DNA of 64,000 bases from the NCBI RefSeq assembly GCF_000202635.1, contig NC_015125.1, forward strand, positions 1,612,001-1,676,000, in the 5' to 3' direction. The stretch is from Microbacterium testaceum StLB037 (lineage in GTDB: Bacteria > Actinomycetota > Actinomycetes > Actinomycetales > Microbacteriaceae). This document shows, piece after piece, positions 52,069 through 62,700 of this stretch (the stretch's first letter is position 1; the number at the start of each line of letters is the position of its first letter). The notes under the pieces are model-generated. The model ran no database searches and had not been told where the DNA came from. It saw only the letters and a program-made list of their open reading frames with translations. The translations under genes were made by a program, and so were the position numbers.

Positions 52069-52097
52069 ATGTACAGCGTATATCCATACTCTCGATC
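52069..52097. promoter_or_regulatory. 29-bp divergent promoter/operator
   Basis: The whole spacing between two divergent starts. Minus-strand -10 TACGCT is at 52075-52080 (six bases to the TetR start); plus-strand CATACT at 52085-52090 (seven bases to 52098). GTAT-ATCC-ATAC (52078-52089) is an inverted repeat between them, and CGTATAT(C/A)C is repeated at 52112-52120 inside the gene. Confidence 0.62.
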
Positions 52098-52790
52098 ATG
52101 CAGGCATACACCGTATATACCGACGCTTCTCCGTCCCTCTCGCGGCACACCCCGCGCCAGCACGCTCGCGCCGCCGGCATCCTCTACCTGGTGACTCACG
52201 TGACCTCGGTCGTCGCGGTGGTCGCGTATGGTGCCGGGCTTCTCCCGGCGGGAATCACGCTCGAGTTCGCCCTGGCGATCGGGTGTGCGGGGACGGGGGC
52301 GCTGCTCTGGCACCTCCTGCGCGCCTTCGGGCCGGTCCGCGCCACGACGTTCGCTCTTCTTCGCGCGGTCGAAGCGGCGGTCATCATCGCCGGGACGCTG
52401 CCGATGCTCGCGAGGATGTGGGCGCCGATGGCTGGTGGCGCGGTGACGGAGGTGGCATCCGCGATGCACACCGCCTCGTTCCTCGTGGGCCAGGGCTTGG
52501 TGATCAGTGTCAACACGATCGTGCTCGGGTGGCTGCTGTGGGACGCGCGTGTCGTGCCCCGCGCGCTCGCCGCGCTCGGCCTCGTCGGGGGCGCGCTCGT
52601 GCTCGCGAGCAACCTCTGTCAGCTGTGGGCGGTCATCCCTCTCAACGGGCCGGTCGCGGGGGTGGCGGCGCTGCCGGTGTTCGCCTTCGAGGTCTGGCTC
52701 GCGATCCTGCTCATCGTCCGCGGGTTCCGGGAGCCTGTCGCCGAGGACCTCTCCGCCCAGTCGAGTGGCCCGATAGGGTCTCCGGCATGA
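52098..52790 (+). CDS. DUF4386 family membrane protein
   Basis: A 230-residue membrane protein with six predicted helices. The DUF4386 pattern is recognisable in ARAAGILYLVTHVTSVVAVV, the conserved GxGxLLW and ALLWHLLR segments, and the LGLVGGALVLASNLCQLW end. Start ATG 52098 from the leaderless promoter pattern; an in-frame start 36 bp upstream would lie within the TetR start region. Its stop overlaps a VOC gene (ATGA). DUF4386 proteins are often controlled by divergent TetR or PadR regulators; function unknown. Confidence 0.86.
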   Translation: MQAYTVYTDASPSLSRHTPRQHARAAGILYLVTHVTSVVAVVAYGAGLLPAGITLEFALAIGCAGTGALLWHLLRAFGPVRATTFALLRAVEAAVIIAGTLPMLARMWAPMAGGAVTEVASAMHTASFLVGQGLVISVNTIVLGWLLWDARVVPRALAALGLVGGALVLASNLCQLWAVIPLNGPVAGVAALPVFAFEVWLAILLIVRGFREPVAEDLSAQSSGPIGSPA

Positions 52791-53155
52791 CCGATCGCGC
52801 CGTCCCGAACCTGCCGTCTCGCGACTTCGACGCCACCATCGCGTTCTATCGAGGGTTCGGGTTCGAGCAGGACTACCGCGACGAGGGCTGGCTCATCCTT
52901 CGGCGCGGCGAGCTCTCGCTGGAGTTCTTCCCCTTCGCCGACCTCGACCCCGCGAGCAGCTCGTTCATGTGCAGCATCCGCGTCGACGACGTCGACGAGC
53001 TGTACCGACGCATCACGGCGGCGGGGGTCGTCGAGAAGACGGTCGGGTTCCCGCGCGTTCATCCGGTGACGACGCAGCCGTCAGGATTGCGGATCGGGAA
53101 CCTGATCGACATCGACGGCACGCAGTTGAATCTGATCGAGAACCCCGCGCCGTGA
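52787..53155 (+). CDS. VOC/glyoxalase-bleomycin resistance-like protein
   Basis: A 122-residue single-domain VOC protein close to the bleomycin-binding (Ble) group: NLPSRDFDATIAFYRGFGF, EGWLILRRGELSLEFFPF, and the end IGNLIDIDGTQLNLIENP. Ble-type proteins sequester bleomycin-like drugs as dimers. It overlaps the DUF4386 gene by four bases; TAGGGT seven bases before the ATG may give it an additional leaderless promoter. TetR control of the pair is likely. Confidence 0.87.
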   Translation: MTDRAVPNLPSRDFDATIAFYRGFGFEQDYRDEGWLILRRGELSLEFFPFADLDPASSSFMCSIRVDDVDELYRRITAAGVVEKTVGFPRVHPVTTQPSGLRIGNLIDIDGTQLNLIENPAP

Positions 53156-53174
53156 GACGTGGACTGAGCCTCCC

Positions 53175-53180
53175 TAGGCT
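53175..53180 (+). promoter_or_regulatory. -10 box of leaderless promoter (Imm70 gene)
   Basis: TAGGCT exactly six bases before the ATG at 53187. Confidence 0.6.
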
Positions 53181-53186
53181 CTTGCC

Positions 53187-53597
53187 ATGAGCGTCAGTCT
53201 GAGGGTGGGCCCGATCGCGTATCCGATTGGACGCGCTGACTTTGTCGGGTCGTTCTTCGACACCGTCACGGTTCGGCTCGAGGGAGGTGCTCGCGGCTCG
53301 CGGTTCCCGACTCTCGCAGGGCTGTATCGGGATGGTGAGTTGTCTCCGGATGCCGCGGAGCTCGCCCGCGTGGAACTGGCGGACGTTGAGCGCGAGTTGC
53401 GGCAGCACCCGCCCGCCGACGTGATCTGGGACATCGACAAGTCGGACGTCAGCCCGCCGTGGGGGAGCGACATCGCCGACACGATCACCTCGCTCGGTGA
53501 TTACTTCGTCACGGCCGATGGGCGGCAGCTCATTGCGGTGATGGACACTGCGCTTGATGCGAGCGTTCGTACCGGAAAGCCGGTGCGGATCGTCTGA
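53187..53597 (+). CDS. Imm70 family immunity protein
   Basis: A 136-residue soluble protein matching my memory of the Imm70 immunity family of polymorphic toxin systems: SLRVGPIAYPIGRADFVGSF, then GSRFPTLAGLYRDGELS, VIWDIDKSDVSPPWGSDIAD and YFVTADGRQLI. Such proteins neutralise a cognate toxin, usually encoded beside them. No toxin with a clear secretion module is adjacent; the next gene encodes a GIY-YIG nuclease. It is therefore an orphan immunity gene or the partner of that nuclease. Leaderless start. Confidence 0.78.
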   Translation: MSVSLRVGPIAYPIGRADFVGSFFDTVTVRLEGGARGSRFPTLAGLYRDGELSPDAAELARVELADVERELRQHPPADVIWDIDKSDVSPPWGSDIADTITSLGDYFVTADGRQLIAVMDTALDASVRTGKPVRIV

Positions 53598-53632
53598 CTG
53601 TCTCGCGTTCGTTGTCGCGGCAGGATGGAGCG

Positions 53633-54343
53633 GTGAGTACTGAGCGGGACGCCGCGTACGCCGTTGTCGATGAGCTCGCCGAGTGGTCGGATTGGCGACC
53701 CTTTTTCGAGGTGGCCGAGGGTGCCCCCATGTCTCCCGGCGTGTATCAGATGCGCCTTCGGGATGATCTGATCGTCTATGTCGGAATGGCGGGGGAGCGT
53801 CGTGGCCAAGGTATCCGCGGACGGCTCTCGATCTACCGACGCGGCAAAGGGGCGGTGAGCGGTTTCGGTGAGGCGGCGCTGGATCGTGCGCTGGCGGATG
53901 CCGGGTTCATAGAGGAGCATCTCGCGAACGTCAGGGAGGGTCAGCCCTCGAGGGCATCGGTTTGGGCGATCGACGCGATTCGACGACTGGACGTCGAGGT
54001 CCGCTGGACCCCGTGCGAGACTGCGGCATCAGCGTTGGCAGTGGAAACAGCGGTCGTCGCGTTGCTGCGCACGCATGGCATCTGGAATCGTGTCGCCAGC
54101 CGCGCGATCCTGACGCCCGCATCCGCCCGGGCGGTTGCCGAGCAGCCCATTGAGGATGGAGCCGGGGGCCCGACGACAGTTGTCGCACTGAGTGGGGAAC
54201 TCGGTCGCGACGACGGGGGCAAAGCGGTGCGGCGCACCCTCCGGCAGGGCTTTCCCGACCATGTTCGCCACACGTCATGGGACCCGCTGACTCCCGCCCA
54301 TGTCGCGTACGTGCGGTCGAGACTAGGTGGCTCTCGCTACTGA
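53633..54343 (+). CDS. GIY-YIG nuclease-like protein
   Basis: A 236-residue protein. The GIY-YIG fold is visible as GVYQM (36-40), IVYVGMAG (48-54), RGRLSIYRR with basic catalytic positions (62-70), Glu138 in VETAVVALLRTHGIWNR and Asn152. Thus the Tyr-Tyr-Arg-Glu-Asn set of the nuclease family is present. The C-terminal 80 residues are of unknown type. GTG 53633 has CAGGAT six bases upstream. It lies 35 bp after the Imm70 gene. It may be a cellular repair nuclease or the effector matched by that immunity protein. Confidence 0.72.
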   Translation: MSTERDAAYAVVDELAEWSDWRPFFEVAEGAPMSPGVYQMRLRDDLIVYVGMAGERRGQGIRGRLSIYRRGKGAVSGFGEAALDRALADAGFIEEHLANVREGQPSRASVWAIDAIRRLDVEVRWTPCETAASALAVETAVVALLRTHGIWNRVASRAILTPASARAVAEQPIEDGAGGPTTVVALSGELGRDDGGKAVRRTLRQGFPDHVRHTSWDPLTPAHVAYVRSRLGGSRY

Positions 54344-54362
54344 GTCGTCGTCGAGGCGAGGG

Positions 54363-54941
54363 TCAGGGCACCCAGAACCCGAGCGTGCAGAGCAGCCGTG
54401 TCTCATCGTCGGCATCCGCGGGCGGGTCGATGGCCGGCGGGAAGACTCCCCACTGCCGCCACTCGTCGGCGTGCGGGGTGACGTGCTCGTTGAAGCCGGC
54501 GACCAGTTCGGGGGAGAGGTGGAACGGGATGCCGAAGTGCTTCGCGATCGAATACGCCTGGAACGCGCGGTACGTCGCGAGGTGCGCGAAGCCCTCGTCG
54601 GCCGGGTAGTCGCCGTAGGTGAACCGGAAGGTCTCGGCGATGTCGCCTGACCGCACGGCTGCCGTCGCCTTGTCGTTGAGCGCGTCGTATGACGCGATGG
54701 GGTCGTCGCCGAGCAGGTCGACGTCGGCGTACGGGTCGCCGTCCGCGACCGCGCGGCCCGCGAGCACGTCGGGAACCCAGGCTTCGTCGTAAGCATGGCG
54801 CCCCAAGATGCCGAGCAGCGTGGGCGACTCGAGCTGGCTCCACTCCTTCGGCACGGGGTCGTACAAGTCGGCGGGATCGAGCTGGTCGATGACCTCGCGC
54901 AGCGCGGCATCGGCGTGGAGGAAGAGGGTGGCTGGGGTCAT
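54363..54941 (-). CDS. DinB-like protein, TIGR03086 family
   Basis: A 192-residue helical-bundle protein of the mycothiol-dependent/DinB superfamily, close to TIGR03086. Histidines in GILGRHAYDEAWVPDV and AYSIAKHFGIPFHLSPEL are candidates for the metal triad. Start set at ATG 54941; a longer in-frame start lacks support, and TACGGT lies seven bases upstream on the minus strand. Function unknown; members include metal-dependent thiol transferases. It stands alone between the nuclease gene and a TetR gene. Confidence 0.82.
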   Translation of the reverse strand: MTPATLFLHADAALREVIDQLDPADLYDPVPKEWSQLESPTLLGILGRHAYDEAWVPDVLAGRAVADGDPYADVDLLGDDPIASYDALNDKATAAVRSGDIAETFRFTYGDYPADEGFAHLATYRAFQAYSIAKHFGIPFHLSPELVAGFNEHVTPHADEWRQWGVFPPAIDPPADADDETRLLCTLGFWVP

Positions 54942-55002
54942 GGCGCCGACCGTACTCCGAGCCACCGACACGGACCAGACCTGTCGCGGCGCACGATGAG
55001 TC

Positions 55003-55695
55003 TCAGGCGCGCCGGACGCCTGCGCGCTCGATTCCGGTCAGGAGAACGTCGATCGCGAAGTCACGCCGTGCCGAGTCGTCGGGGCCGGTGAGCAACGACG
55101 CTGAGCGAGCAACGTGCGGGAATCGCTCGGCGTCGGCCCGTTCGTAAGCGGTCAAGACGTGTTCGCGATCGTCGCCGACATCCCCCCGGTTGAGCCGGAC
55201 GGTCCGCTCGACGGCGGTCGATGCGGCGAACTGCGCGATGAGGTCGACCGCGAGCGCGGCGCGGTCGGCGGGGACACCGCCCGCCTCCATGAGCGCCAAC
55301 TCGTGTTCGGCGAGACGGAGAGCGCCGGGGAGGACCGGGATCGAGCCGAGCGCGATCGTGCCGAGGCCGGGGTAGGTCTCCAGCGTCTCGATCGTGTGGA
55401 CGACGGTGCCGGCGAGGGCGTCTCGCCAGTCGCGCCCGCCGCCGGTGGCATCCACGAGCGACACCTCTGCGTACGCGGCGTCCAGGACGTGCTCGAGCAG
55501 GATGTCGCGGTTGCCGAAGTATGCGTAGAGCGAGGCCGGGCCGGTTTCGACCCGCGCGGCGACGTGCCGCAGGCTGACCGCGTCGACGCCGTTCTCGCGG
55601 ATCAAAGCCATCGCCGCCTCGAGGATCGACTGGCGGGACAGGGGCTCTTTCGCAGGGCGGGCGCGGCGCGAGACCGGTTCTGCGGGTGACGACAT
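55003..55695 (-). CDS. TetR family repressor
   Basis: A 230-residue TetR regulator: SRQSILEAAMALIRENGVDA ... SLRHVAARVETGPASLYAYFGNRDILLEHVL, then a TetR_C-like ligand domain. The ATG at 55695 has TAGCGT exactly six bases upstream, hence leaderless. It is divergent from an NAD(P)-binding oxidoreductase gene. Two contiguous 13-bp palindromes between them, over the -10 region of that gene, are the likely operator. Confidence 0.91.
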   Translation of the reverse strand: MSSPAEPVSRRARPAKEPLSRQSILEAAMALIRENGVDAVSLRHVAARVETGPASLYAYFGNRDILLEHVLDAAYAEVSLVDATGGGRDWRDALAGTVVHTIETLETYPGLGTIALGSIPVLPGALRLAEHELALMEAGGVPADRAALAVDLIAQFAASTAVERTVRLNRGDVGDDREHVLTAYERADAERFPHVARSASLLTGPDDSARRDFAIDVLLTGIERAGVRRA

Positions 55696-55701
55696 GCGGA
55701 C

Positions 55702-55707
55702 ACGCTA
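55702..55707 (-). promoter_or_regulatory. -10 box of leaderless promoter (TetR gene)
   Basis: TAGCGT on the minus strand, six bases before the ATG at 55695. Confidence 0.58.
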
Positions 55708-55711
55708 TCAC

Positions 55712-55740
55712 TTGACACGATCGGCATTCGTGACGAACAT
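55712..55740 (+). promoter_or_regulatory. promoter of the NAD(P)-binding oxidoreductase gene
   Basis: TTGACA (55712-55717), a 17-base spacer and GAACAT (55735-55740). The -10 lies inside the first palindrome of the operator, so a bound repressor would block it. Confidence 0.65.
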
Positions 55741-55759
55741 TGTTCGCGAACATCGTTCG
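55734..55759. promoter_or_regulatory. tandem TetR operator
   Basis: Two contiguous 13-bp palindromes, CGAACATTGTTCG and CGAACATCGTTCG, differing in one base. They overlap the -10 of the rightward promoter and end 13 bp before its start codon. Confidence 0.78.
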
Positions 55760-55772
55760 TGAAGGAGTGATC

Positions 55773-56609
55773 ATGTCGATTTTGGTTGTCGGCGCCAGTG
55801 GCGCCGTGGGTGGTGCGGTCGTGGCGGGTCTGCTCGATCATGGGGAGCGGGTGCGCGCGACCAGTCGCACGCCGCAGAAGCTGGCTCTGCCGGCGGAGGT
55901 GGAGGTGTTCGCGGCGGATCTCGATGACCCGGCGTCGTTCACCGACGCTCTGACGGGTGTCGAGCGCGTCTTCCTCTACGCCGACCTCGCCGAGCCGGAG
56001 GCGTTGCTGGCAACCTTCGCGGCCGCGGGCGTGCGTCACGTGGTCGTGCTGTCGTCGTCGTCCGTGACGTTTCCAGGCGCGGCCGAAGACTTCAACGGGT
56101 CGCGCTTCCTCCGGGTGGAGGAGGCCGTCGTGCGGTCGGGTCTCGCGTACACGTTCCTGCGACCGGGCGGATTCGCGAGCAATGCGGCCCGCTGGAGCTG
56201 GGGCGTGAAGGGCGAGAGTGCCGTTCCGCTGCCGTACCCCGATGCGGTGCAGGCGCCCATTCATGAGCAGGACATCGCCGATGTCGCCGTGGTCGCCCTC
56301 ACCACCGATGCCCTCGTCGGCGCCGCGCCGGTGCTCACTGGACCGGAGCGTCTCACCCTCCGCGAGCAGGTCGCGCTGATCGGCGACGTCATCGGACGCC
56401 CGGTGGCGGTGATCGAACAGACCGAGGCAGAATCGTCCGCGATGCTGTCGCGGTTCGTTCCCGAGGTATGGGTGCGGCAGATCATCAAGGATTGGCGTGA
56501 GGCGGTCGGCGCGACTCCACCCATCTCCGGTGAGTACACCCGCATCACGGGTCGCCCGGCGCGCACCTTTCGGGCGTGGGTCGTCGACCACGGCGAGCTG
56601 TTTCGTTGA
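55773..56609 (+). CDS. NmrA-like NAD(P)-binding oxidoreductase
   Basis: A 278-residue atypical SDR: Rossmann start ILVVGASGAVGGAVVAGLL, DLDDPASFTDAL and a C-terminal domain with EYTRITGRPARTFRAWV. The family includes NmrA/HscARG-type NADPH sensors and quinone reductases (QorB-like). Start ATG 55773 after the Shine-Dalgarno GAAGGAG; an upstream in-frame ATG would lie inside the operator. Regulated by the divergent TetR through the tandem palindromes. Probably handles quinones or aromatic aldehydes. Confidence 0.88.
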   Translation: MSILVVGASGAVGGAVVAGLLDHGERVRATSRTPQKLALPAEVEVFAADLDDPASFTDALTGVERVFLYADLAEPEALLATFAAAGVRHVVVLSSSSVTFPGAAEDFNGSRFLRVEEAVVRSGLAYTFLRPGGFASNAARWSWGVKGESAVPLPYPDAVQAPIHEQDIADVAVVALTTDALVGAAPVLTGPERLTLREQVALIGDVIGRPVAVIEQTEAESSAMLSRFVPEVWVRQIIKDWREAVGATPPISGEYTRITGRPARTFRAWVVDHGELFR

Positions 56610-56785
56610 GGGCGGGCCGAGGCGGCGTTTGATAGCGCGAGGGCCCGAAGACGGACGCCATCGACTGTCTGCAGCCGCCCGGCGATGCGAGCACGACAGA
56701 ACAGGTTGCGTTCCGAAACGGGTGCTCACGATCATCTAGGCTCCGATACCACGGCCGAGTCGTAACGGGCGTCAGGGGGAATGTG

Positions 56786-59700
56786 ATGACCATCGATACA
56801 CGTCGAATCATCGGCGAATCCGTCGACGACCTGGCGGAGGGCCTCCGTCCGTTCATCGAGCGGGTGTTCGCGGAGCGACTCCCCGGTGGGCCGTCCTGGG
56901 TGCAGATCGTCGCTCACAAGGACGAGCTCGCGGGCAGACCCACCGCCCATCATCATGCGAATGACGTCGGACTGATGCTGCGCGTGATGACCGAGAAATT
57001 GGGCAACCTCGGCTACCCCTTCGATGGGCATATTTCGCGACAAGCGACGAACTGGGCGAGCGAGATGCGCGAGGTGCGTAACAAGCATGCGCACCAGGTC
57101 GAATTCAGTCTCGCCGAGACGTATCGGGCTCTTGATTCTGCTGAGTTGCTCCTTCGCGAAGTCGGCGCGGCCGACGAAGCGCAGCGGATCGCGGCGCGTA
57201 AGCCCGCGGTGCTGTCGGCACTCGGCGGTGGGGCGACCGGCCGCTCGCTTCCCTCCCCGCCGAGCGCGCCGCTTCCCGCGCCGCCGATTTCGCAGCTCCC
57301 CTCGCCACCCGCTGTTTCGAGCGCTTCGACGACCGAGCCCGTGAGACCCGCCGGATCGGACGCAGTGTCCGCAGAGCCGCTCACCCGCCGGCAACGGCGC
57401 GAGCAGCCCGAGACGGACGCGTTGGCGACCCCACCCGCTGCCGCGTCGAGCGCGCGCCTCTCGCTCGACGCGGTCACCGAGCTCAGCTACGCCATGGCGC
57501 ATGCGCGCATCGTGCCCGTGCAGGAGATTCGGGTCGCATATGCGGGGCCCGAGCTCCGCGGAGCGTCTCTCGAGATCGAGGCCGCCACAGCCACTGGTTC
57601 CCTGGGGGCGCCGAAAGTCGTCATTCTCGACCTTGCGCCCGGGCTGAAGACGCTCGCGGGGCTCGACCTGCTGTCCCTCGATCCTGCTCCGATGCTTCAG
57701 GTCGATACGGAGCAGCCTGGCTCCATCACCCTCACTCTTCGCGGCCCCGACGGCACGGTGATCGCCGATCATCGGCATCCGGTCACCGTGCTGGCCGCGA
57801 ACCAGTGGATCGCCAGGGAGCTGCACCTCGGCCTCGAGCTCCTCGCATCCTTCGCTCAGCCGCAGGCGACCGCATTGACGCCCGTCCTGCAGCGTGCCTC
57901 GGATCTGGTGGGGCAGTCGAGCGGTCGCACCGATCTCGACGGTTATCAGAGCGACAACCCCGCTCGGGTGGACGCCATGGTCGCGGCCATCTGGGATGCG
58001 GTGCGCGAACTCGACATCCGCTATGCCGAGCCTCCGGCGAGTTGGGGCCTGCACGGCCAGAAAATCCGCACGCCGCAGGAGGTGCTCGAGGGCCGACTCG
58101 GAACCTGTCTCGACACGACGCTGACGCTCGCCGCGCTGCTCGAGCAGATCGGGATCAACTCGACGCTGTGGATGGTGGACGGGCACATCTTCCTCGGGTA
58201 CTGGCGTGAGAACGGCAGTCTTGGTCTACCCGCGACCACCGACATCGAAGAAGCGGTCAACCTCACGAAGCTGGGCCGGATCTCGTTGCTCGAGACCACG
58301 CAGGTGACCGGTGGCGCAGCATCCGCCCCGTTCGAGACCGCCCGCGCCACGCCCCGGGCGTACCTCGAAGCGCGCCGGGATGAGATCCTCGGCATCACCG
58401 ACGTGCGCGCCGCCCGTGAGAACGGAATCTTCCCGCTCCCCAGCCGCAGGTTGGGTCCCGACGGTGAGGTGACCGTCGTCGAGTACCGACCGCTGGATCG
58501 CGTCCTGGCGCCGTTCGTCGCCGACCAGCGCGATGCACAGGGCCGCGCAGTGGCTCCACCGAGAGTGGCGCAATGGAAGAACGCCCTGCTCGACCTGAGT
58601 CTGCGCAACCGCCTCATCAACTTCACGAGTCGCGCCGGCTACCAACTCGCGGTACCGGGCGCGGCACTGGGCCGCCTCGAGGACATGATCAACGGAGGAG
58701 CGAGCGTCACGCTTCTCGCGTCCGACGACGTTCCCGAGATCGCACGAGAGCGGGGCATTCGCTTCGGTCGCGACCGCGACGAGGCCGATCGAGAGGCGCT
58801 GCTGGCTGACAAGAGGCAGGCGCACCTCACCGACGTCACTCAGGCGGCCTACACGACCAGGCTGCGCGCTCTGGCCGCGAAAGCCAAGACCGTCACCGAA
58901 GAGACCGGGGCGAACAACCTCTACCTCGCGTTCGGCACCCTGCGGTGGGAGTTCAACGACCGGCAGCTGCAATCGCCGCTCGTTCTCGTCCCGGTGACGT
59001 TGGAAAGCGTGTCGCGTGGACAGTCCTTCCGTCTCGTCCTAGACGAAGCGGGTGCGTCCACGCCGAACTATTGCCTCCTCGAGAAGCTGAAGGTGAGCTT
59101 CGGCATCGAGGTACCCGGGCTCGCGAATCCGGCGACGGATGCCGCGGGCATCGACCTCGGCGCGGCGTTCGATGCCGTGCGCCAGGCGATGGTCGACGCC
59201 AAGCGGCCCTTCGTCGTGGAGGACACCGTTCACCTCGGCATCCTCCAGTTCGCGAAGTTCCGGCTCTGGAAGGATCTCGACGACAACTGGGAAGATCTCG
59301 CGACGAACTCGCTCGTCACCCACCTCATTACGTCGCCGAATGAGGCGTACATCGACGATGTCCCCGCGCCGGTCGACGTCGATCTCGATGCGCTGTCGGC
59401 GCAGGTTCCCGTCTCCGCAGATTCGTCCCAACTCGAGGCTGTCGTCGAGGCCGTCGAGGGCCGCACGTTCGTGCTCGAAGGCCCCCCGGGTACCGGCAAG
59501 TCGCAGACCATCACGAACCTGCTGGCTCGGTCGCTGGCTTCCGGCAAGCGCGTGCTCTTCGTGGCAGAGAAGCGTGCGGCTCTGGAGGTCGTGAAAGATC
59601 GATTGGATGCCGTCGGGCTGGGCGCCTTCTCGCTCGACCTGCATGACAAGGGTGCGCGGCCGAATGCCGTGCGCGAGCAACTCCGTGCGGCGCTCGACGC

Positions 59701-62700
59701 CACGGCCCGGCCCGATCGAGCGGCGTTGTCCGCGCAGCGTGAGGCGGCGGAGTCCAGTCGTGGCGCGCTGTCGCGTTACGCGCAGCGGGTTCACGAACCG
59801 AACGCCGCGGGTCTGTCCCTGTACTCGGCGCGATCGCAGTTGCTGGCATCGGCTGCGGACATTCGGCCCTTGGATGTGCCCGCCTCCCTGGTTGCGTCGG
59901 GCGATCACATCGACGAGCTGCGCTCGACTCTGCGGGAACTGCCCGCGGTCAGCGATCTCGCCCGCCCGGCAGCGACGCACCCGTGGGGGTTCGTCGACGA
60001 TCCCGATATCGACGCGGTCTCGCTGCACAGCGCGGCGCGCACGTTCGATGATGCGCTCGCCGCCGTCGGTCCGAGTGAGTTGCTGTCGCGCGTGCGTGAG
60101 CCGCAGCAGATGGAAGCGTGGGCAGGTGTCGCTCGCGCGCCGCGCCATCCCCTTGGTGCCCTCGACCGTGTCCAGCTCCCGTCGATTGATGACCTCCTTC
60201 GGCGGCTCGCAGAGGCCGCAGCGCAGCCGCCTGCATGGCTCGCCCAGATCGACCCGCGGGTGCTCTCGCGGGACGTTCGCGACATCCACGCCGCTGCCCT
60301 GGCCGCGGATGCGTCGTCGTTCTTCGGCCGCAAGAAGCGTCGGCGCGCGGTGCTGGCCCAGTTCGCGGCCGACCTGCGCGTCGAGCAGACCGCGATCGAC
60401 CTGCGCGGTCTCTCGGCACTGACCGGGGTAATGGCCGAGACGGCCGCACAGGTCGACGAGTTGCGTAGTGTGCTGCAGCGACAGCCCGTCGTGGTCGCGG
60501 CCCCCGACGTCAATCCGTATATGCCTGGCGCGGCGGAGCAAGTGGGAGCCGCCCTCACGTGGGTGGGTTGGCTCTCGAGGACCCTCGCGTCCGATGCCTC
60601 GGCTGCCGGAGACCTCCGCTCGGATCTACGCCGTGTTTACGAGACCACGGCTCCGGACGTGGCCTCGGCCGAGCGATACGCAGCGCTCGCCGCAGCGTGG
60701 CGGGCAGTAGCTGCTGCTGCGGGAGGTGGCGCGTCACCTCACCGCCTCGCCGTCTGGACTGGGGAGGAGGGAATCGCATCGACCTGGGAACGTACTCGGA
60801 CGGCGCGCAACCTGGCCACGACCGAACCGGTCACGCTCGGCCGCTGGATCGACCTCCTCCGGCACGTTGAACCCCTGCGGCGCCATGGAATGAATCACGC
60901 GCGCGAGGCGATTCTGGCCGGTCGCGTCCGCGCCGACGACGCGGCGCTCGCCTTCGACAAGGGCGTCGCGGCGGCGTCCCTCGATGAGCGCGAGGACGCT
61001 ACCGCGCTCAGTGACTTCGATCCCACCGCGCACAACCGAACGATCGCGCGGTTCGCGGCGAGTTCGGCCGCCATCCGCGGCGAGCTTCCGCGGGCTCTGC
61101 CCGCTGACATCCTGTCTCAGCGGCGATTCGACCCGACCTTCGACGGCGGCGACATGGGCGCGCTCAAGCGTCAGCTTTCGCGTCAGCGCGGTGGCGACAG
61201 CGTGCGGACGCTCATGGATAAGTACGGCGACCTGATCACCCAGATCACGCCGTGCATGCTCATGAGCCCGGAATCGGTTGCCCGGTTCTTCCCCGCCCGA
61301 GCCGGGATGTTCGACATCGTGGTGTTCGACGAGGCATCCCAGATTCGCGTCGCGGATGCCGTCGGGGCGATGGGGCGCGCGCGTTCGGTCGTCGTCGTCG
61401 GAGACTCCAAGCAGATGCCGCCGTCGACCTTCGCGGAGGTGACGGCCGACGTCGACGAGGCGGAGACGGAGGCGGGCCTCGTCGCGGATGAGGAGTCCAT
61501 CCTCACGGAATGCACCCAGGCACGAGTCCCGAGCAAGTGGCTCTCGTGGCATTACCGCAGCCAGGACGAGGCGCTCATCGCCTTCAGCAACCACCAGTAC
61601 TACGAGAGCCGCCTGTCGTCGTTTCCGGCGCCGCTGCGCGACTTCTCCGCGTCCGCGCCCGACGCGCTCGCTGCGTCGAAGCCCGACTACGGGCTTTCGC
61701 TCGTGCGCGTCGACGGTCGGTTCGAGCGTTCGGGTGCGCGCGGGGTCCTTCGGACGAACCGCGTCGAAGCGCAGACGATCGTCGACGAGGTGATCCGTCG
61801 GTTCGCCGCCGCCGGCGACACCGCACCGTCGATCGGCATCATCACGTTCAACGTCCAGCAGCGCGACCTCATCGACAACATGCTGCGCGACGCTCCGGAT
61901 GAACGCATCGGCCGCGCACTCGACGAGCGCGATGGATTGTTCGTGAAGAACCTCGAGAGCGTACAGGGTGACGAGCGCGACACGATTCTGTTCTCGGTCG
62001 CCTTCAGCAAGAACGACCGCGGGATGCTTCCGCTGAACTTCGGACCGCTCTCTCGCGCGGGCGGCGAACGCCGGCTGAACGTCGCGGTGACTCGTGCGAG
62101 ACGACAGGTCGTGCTGTACGCGAGCTTCGATCCCGCTGAGCTGCGTGCCGAACAGACCTCGGCCCGTGGACTCAAAGACCTGAAGTCGTATCTCGAACTC
62201 GCCGCGCGCGGAGTCGCGCCGACCGACGACTCCACGTCTCGTGCGCCCGTGATCGATCGCCACCGCGACGAGATCGCCGCGGTCCTGACCGAGCGCGGAC
62301 TCGTCGTGAAGACGGACGTCGGGCTCTCGGACTTCCGTATCGATCTCACGCTGGCATCCGCGTCCGACCCCGCCCAGCCGCTCATCGCCGTCCTGCTCGA
62401 CGGTGAGGGCTGGCGCGCGCGCCGCACGGTGGCCGACCGCGATGGCCTGCCCGTTGATGTCCTCGGCAAGTTGATGCGGTGGCCGGGGGTCGAAAGGGTG
62501 TGGCTGCCGGAATGGCTGGATGATGCGGATGCCACGGCCGACCGGCTCGTCGCGGCGGTTGAGGCCGCCAAGGCCGGCGTCCGGTCTGTGTCAGACGCGC
62601 CGGTGGAGCGGGTCGAGAATCTTGACGCGCTTCCGGCGGAGGAGCCGCTTGAGCCTCCGCGCGGGGCAATGCCGGCAGGACAGGACGACGAGGATGCCGT

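Noticed and set aside
60734..62263. Long antisense frame inside the giant helicase gene
   Set aside because: High-GC codon bias leaves antisense frames open; the translation has no domain and the plus-strand gene has a full set of motifs.
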